Shown here: positions 25,032 through 33,908 of the stretch, piece by piece
Layout: every line of letters starts with the position of its first letter
How positions within the stretch are numbered: position 1 is the first letter of the stretch
Origin: Streptomyces sp. NBC_00341
GTDB lineage: Bacteria > Actinomycetota > Actinomycetes > Streptomycetales > Streptomycetaceae
Length of the DNA: 64,000 bases
Direction: 5' to 3'
Assembly: GCF_041435055.1 (NCBI RefSeq)
Contig: NZ_CP108002.1
Span: forward strand, 8,370,001 to 8,434,000
Position numbers and translations under genes: made by a program
The notes under the pieces: generated by a model
The model's database searches: none
What the model was told of the DNA's origin: nothing
Seen by the model: only the letters and a program-made list of their open reading frames with translations

Positions 25032-27710
25032 GTGACGCCTCGCCCACCCCGTCTCACCGCCACGGCCGCAGCGGCGGCCCTGCTCATCGGTGGCCTGCTG
25101 GCCGCCGGGCCGTCCGCGCAGGCGGCCGGCCCCACCGCAACCGACACCGCGACGAAGGCCCAGGACAGCCCGGGGACCCCCGTCATCACCCCGACCCCGC
25201 AGTCGGTGAAGAGCCGGTCCGACCGGATCACCGTCACTCCCACCGTCACCGTGGTGGCCGGCGAAACGGCCGACGAGTCCTCGCTCGCCGTGGTCGAGAC
25301 CGCCCTGAAGCGGGCCGGTGCGCAGCGCGTCGTCCGGAGCACGCGGGCATCCGCGAGCGGGCTCACCGTCCACGTCGGTGACGCCGGCGCGCTCGCCGCC
25401 CAGAAGCTCGAAGGCACCGACGGACTGCCCGCCGACGGCTACGTCCTCGGCATCGGGGCGGACCGCATCGTCCTCGCGGGCAAGGACACCACCGGCACGT
25501 ACTACGCCGCACAGAGCCTGCGCCAGATCCTGCCGCACCAGCAGCGGCCGGGCGCCCGGGTCGGCGGACTCGCGGTACGCGACTGGCCGGGCACCGCGCT
25601 GCGCGGCGTCATCGAAGGGTTCTACGGCACCCCCTGGTCGCAGAAGGCCCGGCTGGACCAGCTGGACTACTACGGCGAGCACAAGATGAACATCTACGTG
25701 TACTCGCCCAAGGACGACGCCTACCTCCGCGAGAAGTGGCGCGACGCCTACCCGGCCGCCCAGCTGGCACAGATCAAGGAGCTCACCGACCGGGCGGTCC
25801 AGCGGCACGTCGAGTTCACCTACGCGCTCTCTCCCGGACTGTCGGTCTGCTACAGCTCGGACGCGGACGTCAAGGCCCTCGTCGACAAGTTCCAGACGAT
25901 CTGGGACATCGGCGGACGGACGTTCGCGGTGCCGCTCGACGACATCAGCTACACCGACTGGAACTGCGACGCCGACAAGGAGAAGTGGGGGACCGGCGGC
26001 GGCGCGGCGGGAGCCGCGCAGGCGTACCTGCTGAACCGGGTCAACAAGGAGTTCATCGCCACCCACCCCGGTGCGCAACCGCTCCAGATGGTCCCCACCG
26101 AGTACTACAACATCAGCGAATCGGCCTACAAGACGGCCCTCTCCGAGCAGCTCGACCCGGATGTGCTCGTCGAATGGACCGGCGTGGGAGTCGTCGCGCC
26201 GACCATGACGGTGGCTCAGGCCGACACCGCCCGAAAGGTGTTCGGGCACCCGATCCTGACGTGGGACAACTACCCGGTGAACGACTACGCGACCGACCGG
26301 CTGCTCCTCGGCCCGTTCAACGGGCGCGAGAAGGGGCTCCCGGGCAGGCTCGCGGGCATCACCGCCAACCCGATGATCCAGCCGTACGCCTCGAAGCTCT
26401 CGCTGTACACCGTCGCGGACTACTCCTGGAACGACGCCGCGTACGACCCGCGCACCTCGTGGAGCAAGGGCCTCAAGGAGTACGCGGGGGGCGACGCCCG
26501 CACCGAGCAGGCGCTGCGCGCCTTCGCGGACGTCAACTACAGCTCCGCGCTCAACACCGACAAGGCGCCGGAGCTCGCGGCGGAGGTCGCGCGCTTCTGG
26601 AAGTCCGGCGACGCGAAGCGGCTCACCACCGTGCTCGGAGACCTCGGCGCGGCCCCCGCCCGGCTGCGCGCGGCACTTCCGGACCGGGGTTTCATCGAGG
26701 ACTCCGGCCCCTGGCTGGACGCCACCGAGGCCTGGGCGACCGCGTCCCGCACCGCCCTGCGCATGGTCGAGGCGGCCCGAGCCGGGAACGGCGCACAGGC
26801 CTGGGACCTCCGGCAGCAACTGCCCGCGCAGGTCGAGCACGCCAAGTCCTTCGTGTACACAGGCCTCGGCGGCGGCAAGGTGCCGGTCCATGTCGGTGAC
26901 GGGGTACTGGACGGGTTCGTCGACGCGGCCACCGCCGAGTACGACCGGATCCTCGGCGTGAGCGGCCGGCCCGGCGCATCGACGAGCCTCGGCACCTACC
27001 AGGGCAACACCGCCGCCCGGATGCTCGACGGCGACGACTCCACGTACTTCTGGAGCGACGGGGCGCCCGCGGTGGACGATCAGTTCACCGTCGACCTGGG
27101 CGAGTCCCGGGACATCGGCGACATCACCCTCGCGATGGGCAAGCCCGGCAGCACCGACGACTACCTGCACGACGGGGTGCTGGAGTACTCGGCCGACGGC
27201 AAGAGCTGGCAGTCGCTCACCGCCTTCTCCGGCAAGCCGGACGTCGCCGCGACCGCGCCCGCCGGCACGAAGGCCCGCTATGTGCGGGCGCGGGCGACCG
27301 CGGCCCAGACCAGCTGGGTCGTCGTCCGCGAGTTCCACGTCGCGACCACGGACGGCGCGGTCACCGGCAACCCGCCCGCTGCCACCGACTCCGCCATGGA
27401 CTCGGCGGCCGACGGGGACCCGGGCACGGTCTACCGGGCCGCACGGGCCCCGCAGGCCGGTGAGTTCCTTGAAGTGGGGCTCGGCAGCGCGCGTGCGGTC
27501 GGCTCTGTCACGGTCCTGCGGCCGGCCGGTACCAAGGGCGCGGCGGACATCCAGCTGCGGAACGCGGACGGCGACTGGCAGACCGTCGGCCGGCTCGGCG
27601 GCGCGTACACCGGCATCGACACGCACGGCCGGACCGCCGACGCGGTGCGGCTGACCTGGCGCAAGGGCGCGCAGGCGCCGCAGATCGCGGAGGTGGTGGC
27701 GGGCAGGTAG
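25032..27710 (+). CDS. Secreted GH84 beta-N-acetylglucosaminidase with C-terminal discoidin domain
   Basis: The 892-residue enzyme starts at GTG with GGAGG 6 nt upstream; an earlier in-frame GTG (25014) lacks a site. A signal peptide ends near AQA-A (about 31). Residues 50-170 are a GH84 N-terminal alpha/beta domain, 175-480 the catalytic barrel (GVIEGFYGTPW, then D303-D304 in AVPLDDISY, the family's catalytic pair for substrate-assisted hydrolysis), 490-640 a helical segment and 650-770 an F5/8 type C module. It would release GlcNAc from glycoconjugates or peptidoglycan/chitin-derived chains outside the cell. Confidence 0.92.
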   Translation: MTPRPPRLTATAAAAALLIGGLLAAGPSAQAAGPTATDTATKAQDSPGTPVITPTPQSVKSRSDRITVTPTVTVVAGETADESSLAVVETALKRAGAQRVVRSTRASASGLTVHVGDAGALAAQKLEGTDGLPADGYVLGIGADRIVLAGKDTTGTYYAAQSLRQILPHQQRPGARVGGLAVRDWPGTALRGVIEGFYGTPWSQKARLDQLDYYGEHKMNIYVYSPKDDAYLREKWRDAYPAAQLAQIKELTDRAVQRHVEFTYALSPGLSVCYSSDADVKALVDKFQTIWDIGGRTFAVPLDDISYTDWNCDADKEKWGTGGGAAGAAQAYLLNRVNKEFIATHPGAQPLQMVPTEYYNISESAYKTALSEQLDPDVLVEWTGVGVVAPTMTVAQADTARKVFGHPILTWDNYPVNDYATDRLLLGPFNGREKGLPGRLAGITANPMIQPYASKLSLYTVADYSWNDAAYDPRTSWSKGLKEYAGGDARTEQALRAFADVNYSSALNTDKAPELAAEVARFWKSGDAKRLTTVLGDLGAAPARLRAALPDRGFIEDSGPWLDATEAWATASRTALRMVEAARAGNGAQAWDLRQQLPAQVEHAKSFVYTGLGGGKVPVHVGDGVLDGFVDAATAEYDRILGVSGRPGASTSLGTYQGNTAARMLDGDDSTYFWSDGAPAVDDQFTVDLGESRDIGDITLAMGKPGSTDDYLHDGVLEYSADGKSWQSLTAFSGKPDVAATAPAGTKARYVRARATAAQTSWVVVREFHVATTDGAVTGNPPAATDSAMDSAADGDPGTVYRAARAPQAGEFLEVGLGSARAVGSVTVLRPAGTKGAADIQLRNADGDWQTVGRLGGAYTGIDTHGRTADAVRLTWRKGAQAPQIAEVVAGR

Positions 27711-27723
27711 CGGCCCGCCCGAA

Positions 27724-27768
27724 GTGCGCCCGGCACCCCCGCACCACAGCGGGCGGGGCCGGGCGCAC
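27724..27768 (+). terminator. Terminator after the GH84 gene
   Basis: Perfect 11-nt arms (27724-27734 and 27758-27768) enclose a 23-nt loop, 14 nt after the stop codon. Confidence 0.7.
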
Positions 27769-27849
27769 AGCCATGTCACGGTTCACCTGCCACGGCCCAG
27801 CTGTCGGGGCCGGCCGAAACGGTCACCCTCGGGTTGTTCCCAGAGGGGC

Positions 27850-27861
27850 AAGCGACCGCTT
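27850..27861. promoter_or_regulatory. TetR-type palindrome overlapping the -10 of the acyl-CoA dehydrogenase operon
   Basis: AAGCG-AC-CGCTT is a perfect 12-bp dyad, and TAGTAT at 27861-27866 is a good -10 that begins within it. AAGCGnnCGCTT cores are widespread TetR/AcrR operators before lipid-catabolism genes. The site is 49 bp upstream of the quinone oxidoreductase ATG. Confidence 0.65.
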
Positions 27862-27910
27862 AGTATGCGCCGGAGCAGTGGTAATGCCGACAGTGTTGTG
27901 GAGGCCCCTC

Positions 27911-28879
27911 ATGCAGGCATGGCGAGTGCACCGGAACGGTGAGCCGAGCGAGGTGATGCGGCTGGAGGAGACGGACCGGCCCACGCCCGGCGACGGGCAG
28001 GCGCTCGTCGAGGTGCTCGCGGCGAACATCAACTTCCCCGACGCGCTGCTCTGCCGCGGCCAGTACCAGGTCAGGCCCCCGCTGCCGTTCACGCCCGGCG
28101 TGGAGATCTGCGGCAGGACCGAGGACGGGCGCCGGGTGCTTGCCACCCCCGCGCTGCCGCACGGCGGATTCGCCCAGTACGTCGTCGCGGACGAGGCGGC
28201 CCTGCTGCCCGCCCCGGACGCCCTGGACGACGCCGAGGCCGCCGCGCTGCACATCGGCTACCAGACCGGCTGGTTCGGACTGCACAGGCGGGCGCACCTG
28301 CGGGCCGGTGAGACGCTGCTCGTCCACGCGGCGGCCGGCGGCGTCGGCAGCGCGGCGGTCCAGCTCGGCAAGGCCGCCGGCGCGACCGTCATCGGAGTGG
28401 TCGGCGGCGCGGAGAAGGCCGAGGCCGCCACCGCGCTCGGCTGCGACCTGGTCATCGACCGGCGCACCGATGACATCATCGCGGCCGTCAAGGACGCGAC
28501 CGGCGGACGCGGTGCCGACGTCGTCTACGACCCGGTCGGCGGCGACGCCTACGCCAAGTCCGTGAAGTGCGTCGCCTTCGAGGGACGGATCGTCGTCGTC
28601 GGCTTCGCCAGCGGCGTGATCCCCACCCCGGGGCTCAACCACGCGCTCGTGAAGAACTACTCGGTCCTCGGGCTCCACTGGGGCCTGTACAACACGAAGG
28701 ACCCGCAGGCGGTCCGCGACTGTCACCGGGAGCTGACCCGGCTCGCCTCCGAGGGCGTCATCAAACCCCTGGTCAGCGAGCGCGTCCCGATGGACGGGGC
28801 GGCGGCCGCCGTCCAGCGCGTCGCCGACGGCACCAGCACCGGCCGCATCGTCGTCATCCCCTCGGGAGCCGCCCGATGA
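27911..28879 (+). CDS. NADPH:quinone oxidoreductase-like MDR protein
   Basis: The 322-residue zinc-independent medium-chain reductase has AANINFPDALLCRGQYQ (catalytic-domain signature), the cofactor motif VHAAAGGVGSAAVQLGKAAGA (split about 138-158) and DPVGGD. Members reduce quinones or act as acryloyl/crotonyl-CoA reductases, and the operon with two acyl-CoA dehydrogenases favours an enoyl-CoA type reaction. The ATG at 27911 has GGAGG 6-7 nt upstream. It overlaps the next gene by ATGA. Confidence 0.9.
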   Translation: MQAWRVHRNGEPSEVMRLEETDRPTPGDGQALVEVLAANINFPDALLCRGQYQVRPPLPFTPGVEICGRTEDGRRVLATPALPHGGFAQYVVADEAALLPAPDALDDAEAAALHIGYQTGWFGLHRRAHLRAGETLLVHAAAGGVGSAAVQLGKAAGATVIGVVGGAEKAEAATALGCDLVIDRRTDDIIAAVKDATGGRGADVVYDPVGGDAYAKSVKCVAFEGRIVVVGFASGVIPTPGLNHALVKNYSVLGLHWGLYNTKDPQAVRDCHRELTRLASEGVIKPLVSERVPMDGAAAAVQRVADGTSTGRIVVIPSGAAR

Positions 28880-30063
28880 CCGCGCCCGACGCGGCCGGAC
28901 TGCGCCGCCTCACCCGGGAACTGCTCGCCGCCCACCCGCCGGCCACCACCGACCGCACCGACTTCCTCAAGGCGCGCTTCGACGCCGGACTGGCCTGGGT
29001 GCACTACCCGGCCGGACTCGGCGGCCTGGACGCGCCGCGCTCCCTGCAGCCCGTCGTCGACGCCGAACTCGCCGCGGCGGACGCACCGGACAACGATCCG
29101 CGCCGCATCGGCATCGGCCTCGGCATGGCCGCCCCGACCGTCCTCGGCTACGGAACCGAAGAGCAGAAGCGGCGCTTCCTGCGCCCGCTGTGGGTCGGGG
29201 AGGAGGTGTGGTGCCAGCTCTTCAGTGAGCCGGGCGCCGGCTCCGACCTGGCCGCCCTCGGTACCCGCGCCGTCCGCGACGGGGAGGACTGGGTGGTCGA
29301 CGGGCAGAAGGTCTGGACGTCCAGTGCCCACCTGGCGCGCTGGGCGATCCTCATCGCCCGTACCGATCCCGACGTGCCCAAGCACCGCGGCATCAGCTAC
29401 TTCATCTGCGATATGACCGACCCCGGTGTCGAGGTCCGGCCGCTGCGGCAGATCACCGGCGAGGCGGAGTTCAACGAGGTCTTCCTCACCGGGGTCCGCA
29501 TCCCGGACAGCCACCGGCTCGGCCCGGTCGGTGAGGGCTGGAAGGTCGCGCAGACAACGCTCATGAACGAGCGCGTCTCCATCGGCGGAGCGCGCATCCC
29601 GCGCGAGGGCGGCATGATCGGACCGGTCGCCGCGACCTGGCGCGAACGCCCCGAACTGCGTACCCACGACCTGCACCAGCGCCTGCTCACCCTCTGGGTG
29701 GAGGCCGAGGTCGCCCGGCTCACCGGGGCGCGCCTGCGCCAGCAGCTCGTCGCCGGACAACCGGGCCCCGAGGGCTCCGGGATGAAGCTCGCCTTCGCCC
29801 GGCTCAACCAGGAGATCAGCGGACTCGAAGTCGAACTCCTGGGCGGCGAGGGGCTGCTGTACAGCGACTGGACGATGCGCAGGCCCGAACTCGTCGACTT
29901 CACCGGCCGGGACGCCGGGTACCGCTACCTCCGCTCGAAGGGCAACTCCATCGAGGGCGGCACGAGCGAGGTACTGCTGAACATCGTGGCCGAACGCGTC
30001 CTCGGCCTGCCCGCGGAGCCGCGTAACGACAAGGACGTCGCCTGGAAGGACCTGTCCCGATGA
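28876..30063 (+). CDS. Acyl-CoA dehydrogenase (first of a pair)
   Basis: The 395-residue FAD enzyme has CQLFSEPGAGSDLA (FAD/substrate loop, about 115-128), the WVVDGQKVWTSSAHLA block and a C-terminal GTSEVLLNIVAERVLGLP segment that binds FAD across the dimer. The usual catalytic glutamate region near residue 245-260 reads GGMIGPVA and lacks an obvious base, so catalysis may depend on the second dehydrogenase encoded immediately downstream, as in heteromeric alpha2beta2 enzymes of steroid/side-chain catabolism (inference). ATGA overlaps on both sides. Confidence 0.9.
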   Translation: MTAPDAAGLRRLTRELLAAHPPATTDRTDFLKARFDAGLAWVHYPAGLGGLDAPRSLQPVVDAELAAADAPDNDPRRIGIGLGMAAPTVLGYGTEEQKRRFLRPLWVGEEVWCQLFSEPGAGSDLAALGTRAVRDGEDWVVDGQKVWTSSAHLARWAILIARTDPDVPKHRGISYFICDMTDPGVEVRPLRQITGEAEFNEVFLTGVRIPDSHRLGPVGEGWKVAQTTLMNERVSIGGARIPREGGMIGPVAATWRERPELRTHDLHQRLLTLWVEAEVARLTGARLRQQLVAGQPGPEGSGMKLAFARLNQEISGLEVELLGGEGLLYSDWTMRRPELVDFTGRDAGYRYLRSKGNSIEGGTSEVLLNIVAERVLGLPAEPRNDKDVAWKDLSR

Positions 30064-31223
30064 CCGCACGGACCGAAGAGAGCCAGGCGCCCGATCTGCT
30101 GTACTCGGAGGCCGAGGAGGATCTGCGCGCCGCCGTCCGCTCGCTCCTGGACGCCCGGTGCGACGCGCCGGCCGTGATCGCCCGCACCGAGTCCGCCACG
30201 CCGTACGAGCCGGAGCTGTGGAAGGCGCTCGCCACCGGCATCGGCGCCGCCGGACTCCTGGTGCCGGAGAAGCTCGGCGGGCAGGGTGCCGGGCACCGCG
30301 AGGCCGCCGTGGTCATGGAGGAACTCGGGCGCCGCGTCGCCCCGGTGCCGTATCTGACCAGCTCCGTCGTCGCCACCCGGACGCTGCTCGTGCTCGGTGG
30401 CCAGGACGGGCCGGTGGCCGCGCTGCTGACCGAACTGGCCACGGGCCGCAGGACCGCCGTGCTCGCGGTGCCGTTCTCCGCCGCCGCCCCGGAGACCACC
30501 GCGGCGTTCTCAGCCGCGCCGGGGAACGCCGCGCCGGACGCCGGCACCCCGCTCGCCGCCCTCGACGGCACGCTCGGCCCGATCGCGGACGCGGCCAGCG
30601 CCGACGTCCTCCTGGTGCCCACCGCCGACGGCCTGTACGCGGTCGACGCGGACGCCCCCGGCGTCGCCGTCGAGCCGCTCGTCGCGCTCGACCTGACCCG
30701 TCCGCTCGCGACCGTCACCCTGACCGGCGCCACCGGCACCCGCCTCGCGGACGCCGGGACCGCGCGGGAAGCGGTGCGCGCCGGACTGCTGTCCGGAGCC
30801 GGGCTCCTCGCCTCCGAGCAGCTCGGGATCGCCGAGTGGTGCCTCACCGAGACGGTCGGGTACACCCGTGAGCGCCGCCAGTTCAACCGGCCCGTCGGCT
30901 CGTTCCAGTCGCTCAAGCACCGCATGGCGCAGCTCTGGCTGGAGGTCGTCTCGGCGCGGGCGGCGGCGCGCAACGCCGCGGACGCGCTGGCCACCGGCAG
31001 CCCCGACGCGCCGCTGGCGGTGGCCGTCGCGCAGGCGTACTGCTCCAAGGTCGCCGTTCACGCGGCGGAGGAGTGCGTCCAGTTGCACGGCGGCATCGGG
31101 ATGACGTGGGAGCACCCGGCGCACCTGTACCTGAAGCGCGCCAAGGCCGACTCGATCGCGTACGGCACGGCGGGCCGCCACCGCGAGACCGTCGCCGAAC
31201 TGATGGAGCTGCCCGCGCCCTGA
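30060..31223 (+). CDS. Acyl-CoA dehydrogenase (second of a pair)
   Basis: The 387-residue acyl-CoA dehydrogenase has a longer, alanine-rich middle domain (about 125-240), TVGYTRERRQFNRPVGSFQ (helix preceding the FAD site) and ECVQLHGGIGMTWEHPAHLYLKRAK at the C-terminus. The middle domain lacks the SEPxAGSD-like substrate loop, which the first dehydrogenase has; complementary losses of this kind characterise heteromeric ACADs such as the FadE26/27-like pairs (recalled). It ends the three-gene operon, followed by a strong hairpin. Confidence 0.9.
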   Translation: MTARTEESQAPDLLYSEAEEDLRAAVRSLLDARCDAPAVIARTESATPYEPELWKALATGIGAAGLLVPEKLGGQGAGHREAAVVMEELGRRVAPVPYLTSSVVATRTLLVLGGQDGPVAALLTELATGRRTAVLAVPFSAAAPETTAAFSAAPGNAAPDAGTPLAALDGTLGPIADAASADVLLVPTADGLYAVDADAPGVAVEPLVALDLTRPLATVTLTGATGTRLADAGTAREAVRAGLLSGAGLLASEQLGIAEWCLTETVGYTRERRQFNRPVGSFQSLKHRMAQLWLEVVSARAAARNAADALATGSPDAPLAVAVAQAYCSKVAVHAAEECVQLHGGIGMTWEHPAHLYLKRAKADSIAYGTAGRHRETVAELMELPAP

Positions 31224-31230
31224 GACCCGT

Positions 31231-31273
31231 TGGGCGGGCCCCCGGCAGGACCGGCCGGCCGGGGGCCCGCCCA
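31231..31273 (+). terminator. Terminator of the acyl-CoA dehydrogenase operon
   Basis: The 16-nt perfectly complementary arms (31231-31246 and 31258-31273) around an 11-nt loop begin 8 nt after the stop codon. Confidence 0.85.
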
Positions 31274-31396
31274 GCCCCGTCCGTGGCCGCCCAGCCGTAC
31301 CCGTTTGGCGGACACGCCAGTGCGCCGGATGGCTCCTCCGCTACGCCAAACTGGCCGCCGAATGCCGCAATTCAGGCGCGGCGGAGGAGGTTGGCC

Positions 31397-31591
31397 ATGG
31401 CCATTTCGATCTCACTGGTGCTGCTTCTGCTGATCCTGGCGGTGATCTTCCTCCGCAACGGCGGACTGAAGATCTCACACGCGCTGGTCTGCGGCCTGCT
31501 GGGGTTCTTCCTCGCGGGGACGAGCATGGCGCCCACCATCCAGGAGGGCCTCACGGCCACCGCCGACGTCGTGAGCAGCATCAGGCCCTGA
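31397..31591 (+). CDS. Small two-helix membrane protein
   Basis: The 64-residue protein has two predicted membrane helices (about 4-18 and 28-45) joined by a short basic loop (LRNGGLKI), and a polar C-terminus. The ATG is preceded by GGAGGAGG at a good distance, which makes this short gene credible. Similar 60-70 residue proteins occur in many Streptomyces, often beside mobile or plasmid-like genes, with no known function. Its 3' 117 nt are antisense to the end of the MerR gene. Confidence 0.7.
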   Translation: MAISISLVLLLLILAVIFLRNGGLKISHALVCGLLGFFLAGTSMAPTIQEGLTATADVVSSIRP

Positions 31592-31981
31592 CCCCGTCGC
31601 CGGTCCGGTGGCCCCGCCCGGCCGGCCCTGGCCACCGGACAGCGCCCCGAGCGCCGCGGCCAGCCGGTCCCGCGCCTCGGTCTGGGCGGCGATCCGCGCT
31701 TCGAGCACCGCGAGCCGCTCGCGGGCGATCCGCAGCCCCTGCGGTGAGGGCGGGGAGGCGGCCACATCGCCGTCCAGGCAGGGCAGGAACGCCCGCGCGT
31801 CGTCCAGCGTGAGCCCGGCGGCCAGCAGGTGGCGGATGTTCCGGACCCGGACGACCGTGCGCCCCTCGTACACGCGGTATCCGTTGGCCGCCCGCCGCGA
31901 AGTGATCAGCCCGGCCTGCTCGTAGTGGCGCAGCGCACGCGCGGTCGTGCCGGTGACCGCGGCCAGTTCGCCGATCAGCAC
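31475..31981 (-). CDS. MerR-family transcriptional regulator
   Basis: The 168-residue protein has an N-terminal MerR winged helix (LIGELAAVTGTTARALRHYEQAGLI, split about 2-26, and NGYRVYE) followed by a dimerisation coiled coil (LRIARERLAVLEARIAAQTEA). The single cysteine (FLPCLD) is insufficient for an iron-sulfur or mercury site. I chose GTG at 31981 because GGGGAGG lies 8 nt upstream; an earlier GTG at 32011 overlaps the SDR stop. The last 40 residues look like unselected read-through over the small membrane gene. It probably regulates the coupled SDR gene. Confidence 0.85.
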   Translation of the reverse strand: MLIGELAAVTGTTARALRHYEQAGLITSRRAANGYRVYEGRTVVRVRNIRHLLAAGLTLDDARAFLPCLDGDVAASPPSPQGLRIARERLAVLEARIAAQTEARDRLAAALGALSGGQGRPGGATGPATGSGPDAAHDVGGGREALLDGGRHARPREEEPQQAADQRV

Positions 31982-32007
31982 GCCCACCACCTCCCCGTTC
32001 ACTCTAA

Positions 32008-32778
32008 TCACGCGACCACCGCACCGCCGTCGACCGGGAGAACCGCACCGGTGATGAACGAGGCGTCGGGTGAGGCGAGATACGTGATCGAGCGTGCCAC
32101 TTCCGCCGGTGTGCCGCGCCGGCGCATCGGCGTGTGCGCCAGCTGCCATTCCCGCAGCGCCGCCAACTGCTCGGGCGTCAGACCCTGGTGCTTGCCGATC
32201 GGGGTCCCGATCGCACCGGGCGCGACCGCCACGACGCGGATGCCGCGCGGCGCGAGCTCGACCGCCCAGGTGCGGGTGAACAGCTCCATGGCCACCTTGG
32301 TCGCCGCGTAGACGGAGCCGCCCGGCCACCCCCGCTGTCCGATCGACGTGCTGATGTTCACGATGACGCCGCCCGAGGCCTCCAGCAGGGGCAGCGCGGC
32401 TTGGGAGAGCAGGAGGGGCGCGACCAGGTTGGTGGCGATCTGCGGCTCGATGATCTCGGTGGTCACGGCGTCGAGCGCGGCGCTGCGGACCACGGCGGCG
32501 TTGTTGACCAGCACATCGAGCCGCCCGTACGTCTCCTGCGCGGTGCGGACGATCCGCTCGGGCTCGCCGGGGCCGGTGATGTCGGCCACCAGCGGCACGA
32601 TCCGGTCGTGCCCGGCCGCGGTCTCCTCCAGCGGGCCGGGGCGCCGCCCGATGACGAGCGCGGTGGCCCCCTCGGCGGCGAAGGCGTGGGCGGTGGCGCG
32701 GCCGATGCCGGTCCCGGCTCCGGTGATGGCGACGACGCGGTCGACGGAAGATCTGGAAGGTGCTGAGCTGCTGTTCAT
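32008..32778 (-). CDS. SDR family oxidoreductase
   Basis: The 256-residue classical short-chain dehydrogenase has TGAGTGIG (about 20-27), VNNAAVV, catalytic S in STSIG and the YAATK motif (Y about 162, K about 166), with a C-terminal TGAVLPVDGG. It oxidises or reduces an alcohol/ketone with NAD(P)H; the substrate is unknown. It lies upstream of the MerR gene in a two-gene unit with at most a few bases between them, consistent with a MerR-regulated detoxifying oxidoreductase. Confidence 0.9.
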   Translation of the reverse strand: MNSSSAPSRSSVDRVVAITGAGTGIGRATAHAFAAEGATALVIGRRPGPLEETAAGHDRIVPLVADITGPGEPERIVRTAQETYGRLDVLVNNAAVVRSAALDAVTTEIIEPQIATNLVAPLLLSQAALPLLEASGGVIVNISTSIGQRGWPGGSVYAATKVAMELFTRTWAVELAPRGIRVVAVAPGAIGTPIGKHQGLTPEQLAALREWQLAHTPMRRRGTPAEVARSITYLASPDASFITGAVLPVDGGAVVA

Positions 32779-33029
32779 GCGGCAATCGTTCAACCCTGCC
32801 GCCAACGGCAAGGTCAAGCAGCGGCACGGAATCGCGCACAGATGGTCCCGGTACGTACAGGAACATATGTGTTTCGGTCGGTTGGTTGCCTTGTCCAGCC
32901 GTTCGGGGGCCCCGGGCATACGGGTGTGAAACGGTCCGGTGGGGTGCGCGGCAGCGCGTACCGTATCCCCGTCCGGCACGGCAACGGCTGCCGGGCGCCG
33001 CACCGAGCCGGGACCCGGAGAACGCAGCC

Positions 33030-33812
33030 ATGTCATTGCCCCCACTGGGACGCGAACCGGGCGCCGTGCACCACGAGCACTGCCGCAGCAGCCGCTGCTG
33101 CCGTTGCCAGCAGCGGCCCTGGGCGACGGTCGTCGGCTTCGAACGGCTCTGCGGACTGTGCGCCTCCTGCTGCCGGGAGTGCGGCCGGGCGCCCGCCCGG
33201 CATCTGGACGGGCTCGACCACGGACTGTGCGGCGACTGCCGGGGCCTGTGCAACCGCTGCCGCACCCCGCTGACCCCGGACGGGGACTGCCAGTGCCGGA
33301 AGTGGCAGCGGCCGGGTGCGGACCCGGTCGGCTACCTCCTGCACGCCCTTCCGCAGCCGCTGATGAGGGAGTTCGGCGGCCAGTATCCGGCCGAACTCGT
33401 CGAGATGATCCACCGGGAGCTCGGCCGCCGAAGCCCGGACCAGCTCCTGGACCGGGTGGAGCGCCGGTGGAACGCGCGCTGGGCCCACACCCTCCAGGAG
33501 AAGGACGAGGACGGCGGGCGCCGCTGGCCGCCCCTGGAGATCGCCGGACACCTGCTCGGCTCGGCATTCTGCGAGGACCCGCAGTGCGAGGACGGCCGGC
33601 TGATCCACACCGACACCGCGTGCCCGCGGTGCGCACTGGCGCCGCACCGGTTCGTGCCCGCCCAGGCGGACCGCAGGGCGACCTCGGAGCGGGCCAGGAG
33701 CACGGCCGCCGAGATCCGGCGCGAGCTGCTCGACCGCCGGACCGGCGCGCGGCGCGGAGCCGGCGGGCAGCGCCGGGGCGGCGGGGGATCCGGCAACATT
33801 GCACGGCCGTGA
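33030..33812 (+). CDS. Cysteine-rich zinc-ribbon-like protein of unknown function
   Basis: The 260-residue cytoplasmic protein has an N-terminal cysteine-rich region (about 15-90) with many CxxC pairs: CRSSRCCRC, CGLCASCCREC, CGDCRGLCNRC and CQC, plus a second cluster near 180-200 (CEDPQCED, CPRCAL). These could fold as two or three zinc ribbons/knuckles. The central region is helical and the last 50 residues are basic and Gly/Arg-rich, suggesting nucleic-acid or ribosome binding. GGAG lies 9 nt upstream of the ATG. I do not recognise the family. Confidence 0.72.
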   Translation: MSLPPLGREPGAVHHEHCRSSRCCRCQQRPWATVVGFERLCGLCASCCRECGRAPARHLDGLDHGLCGDCRGLCNRCRTPLTPDGDCQCRKWQRPGADPVGYLLHALPQPLMREFGGQYPAELVEMIHRELGRRSPDQLLDRVERRWNARWAHTLQEKDEDGGRRWPPLEIAGHLLGSAFCEDPQCEDGRLIHTDTACPRCALAPHRFVPAQADRRATSERARSTAAEIRRELLDRRTGARRGAGGQRRGGGGSGNIARP

Positions 33813-33908
33813 AGCGTCGATGAAACACGGCGCATTTCCATGGACACCTCAAGGACCTCGCCCTAGCGTCGGGCGGCGGCGCGACCCCCGTCCCGACCGA
33901 GGAGTCCG

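Noticed and set aside
24978..27779. 933-codon open frame on the minus strand opposite the GH84 gene
   Set aside because: It is a compositional shadow of the GH84 gene with no recognisable motif.
31475..31981. MerR-family protein considered as SoxR for the box at 44822-44837
   Set aside because: It lacks the four-cysteine iron-sulfur cluster of SoxR and is 13 kb away.
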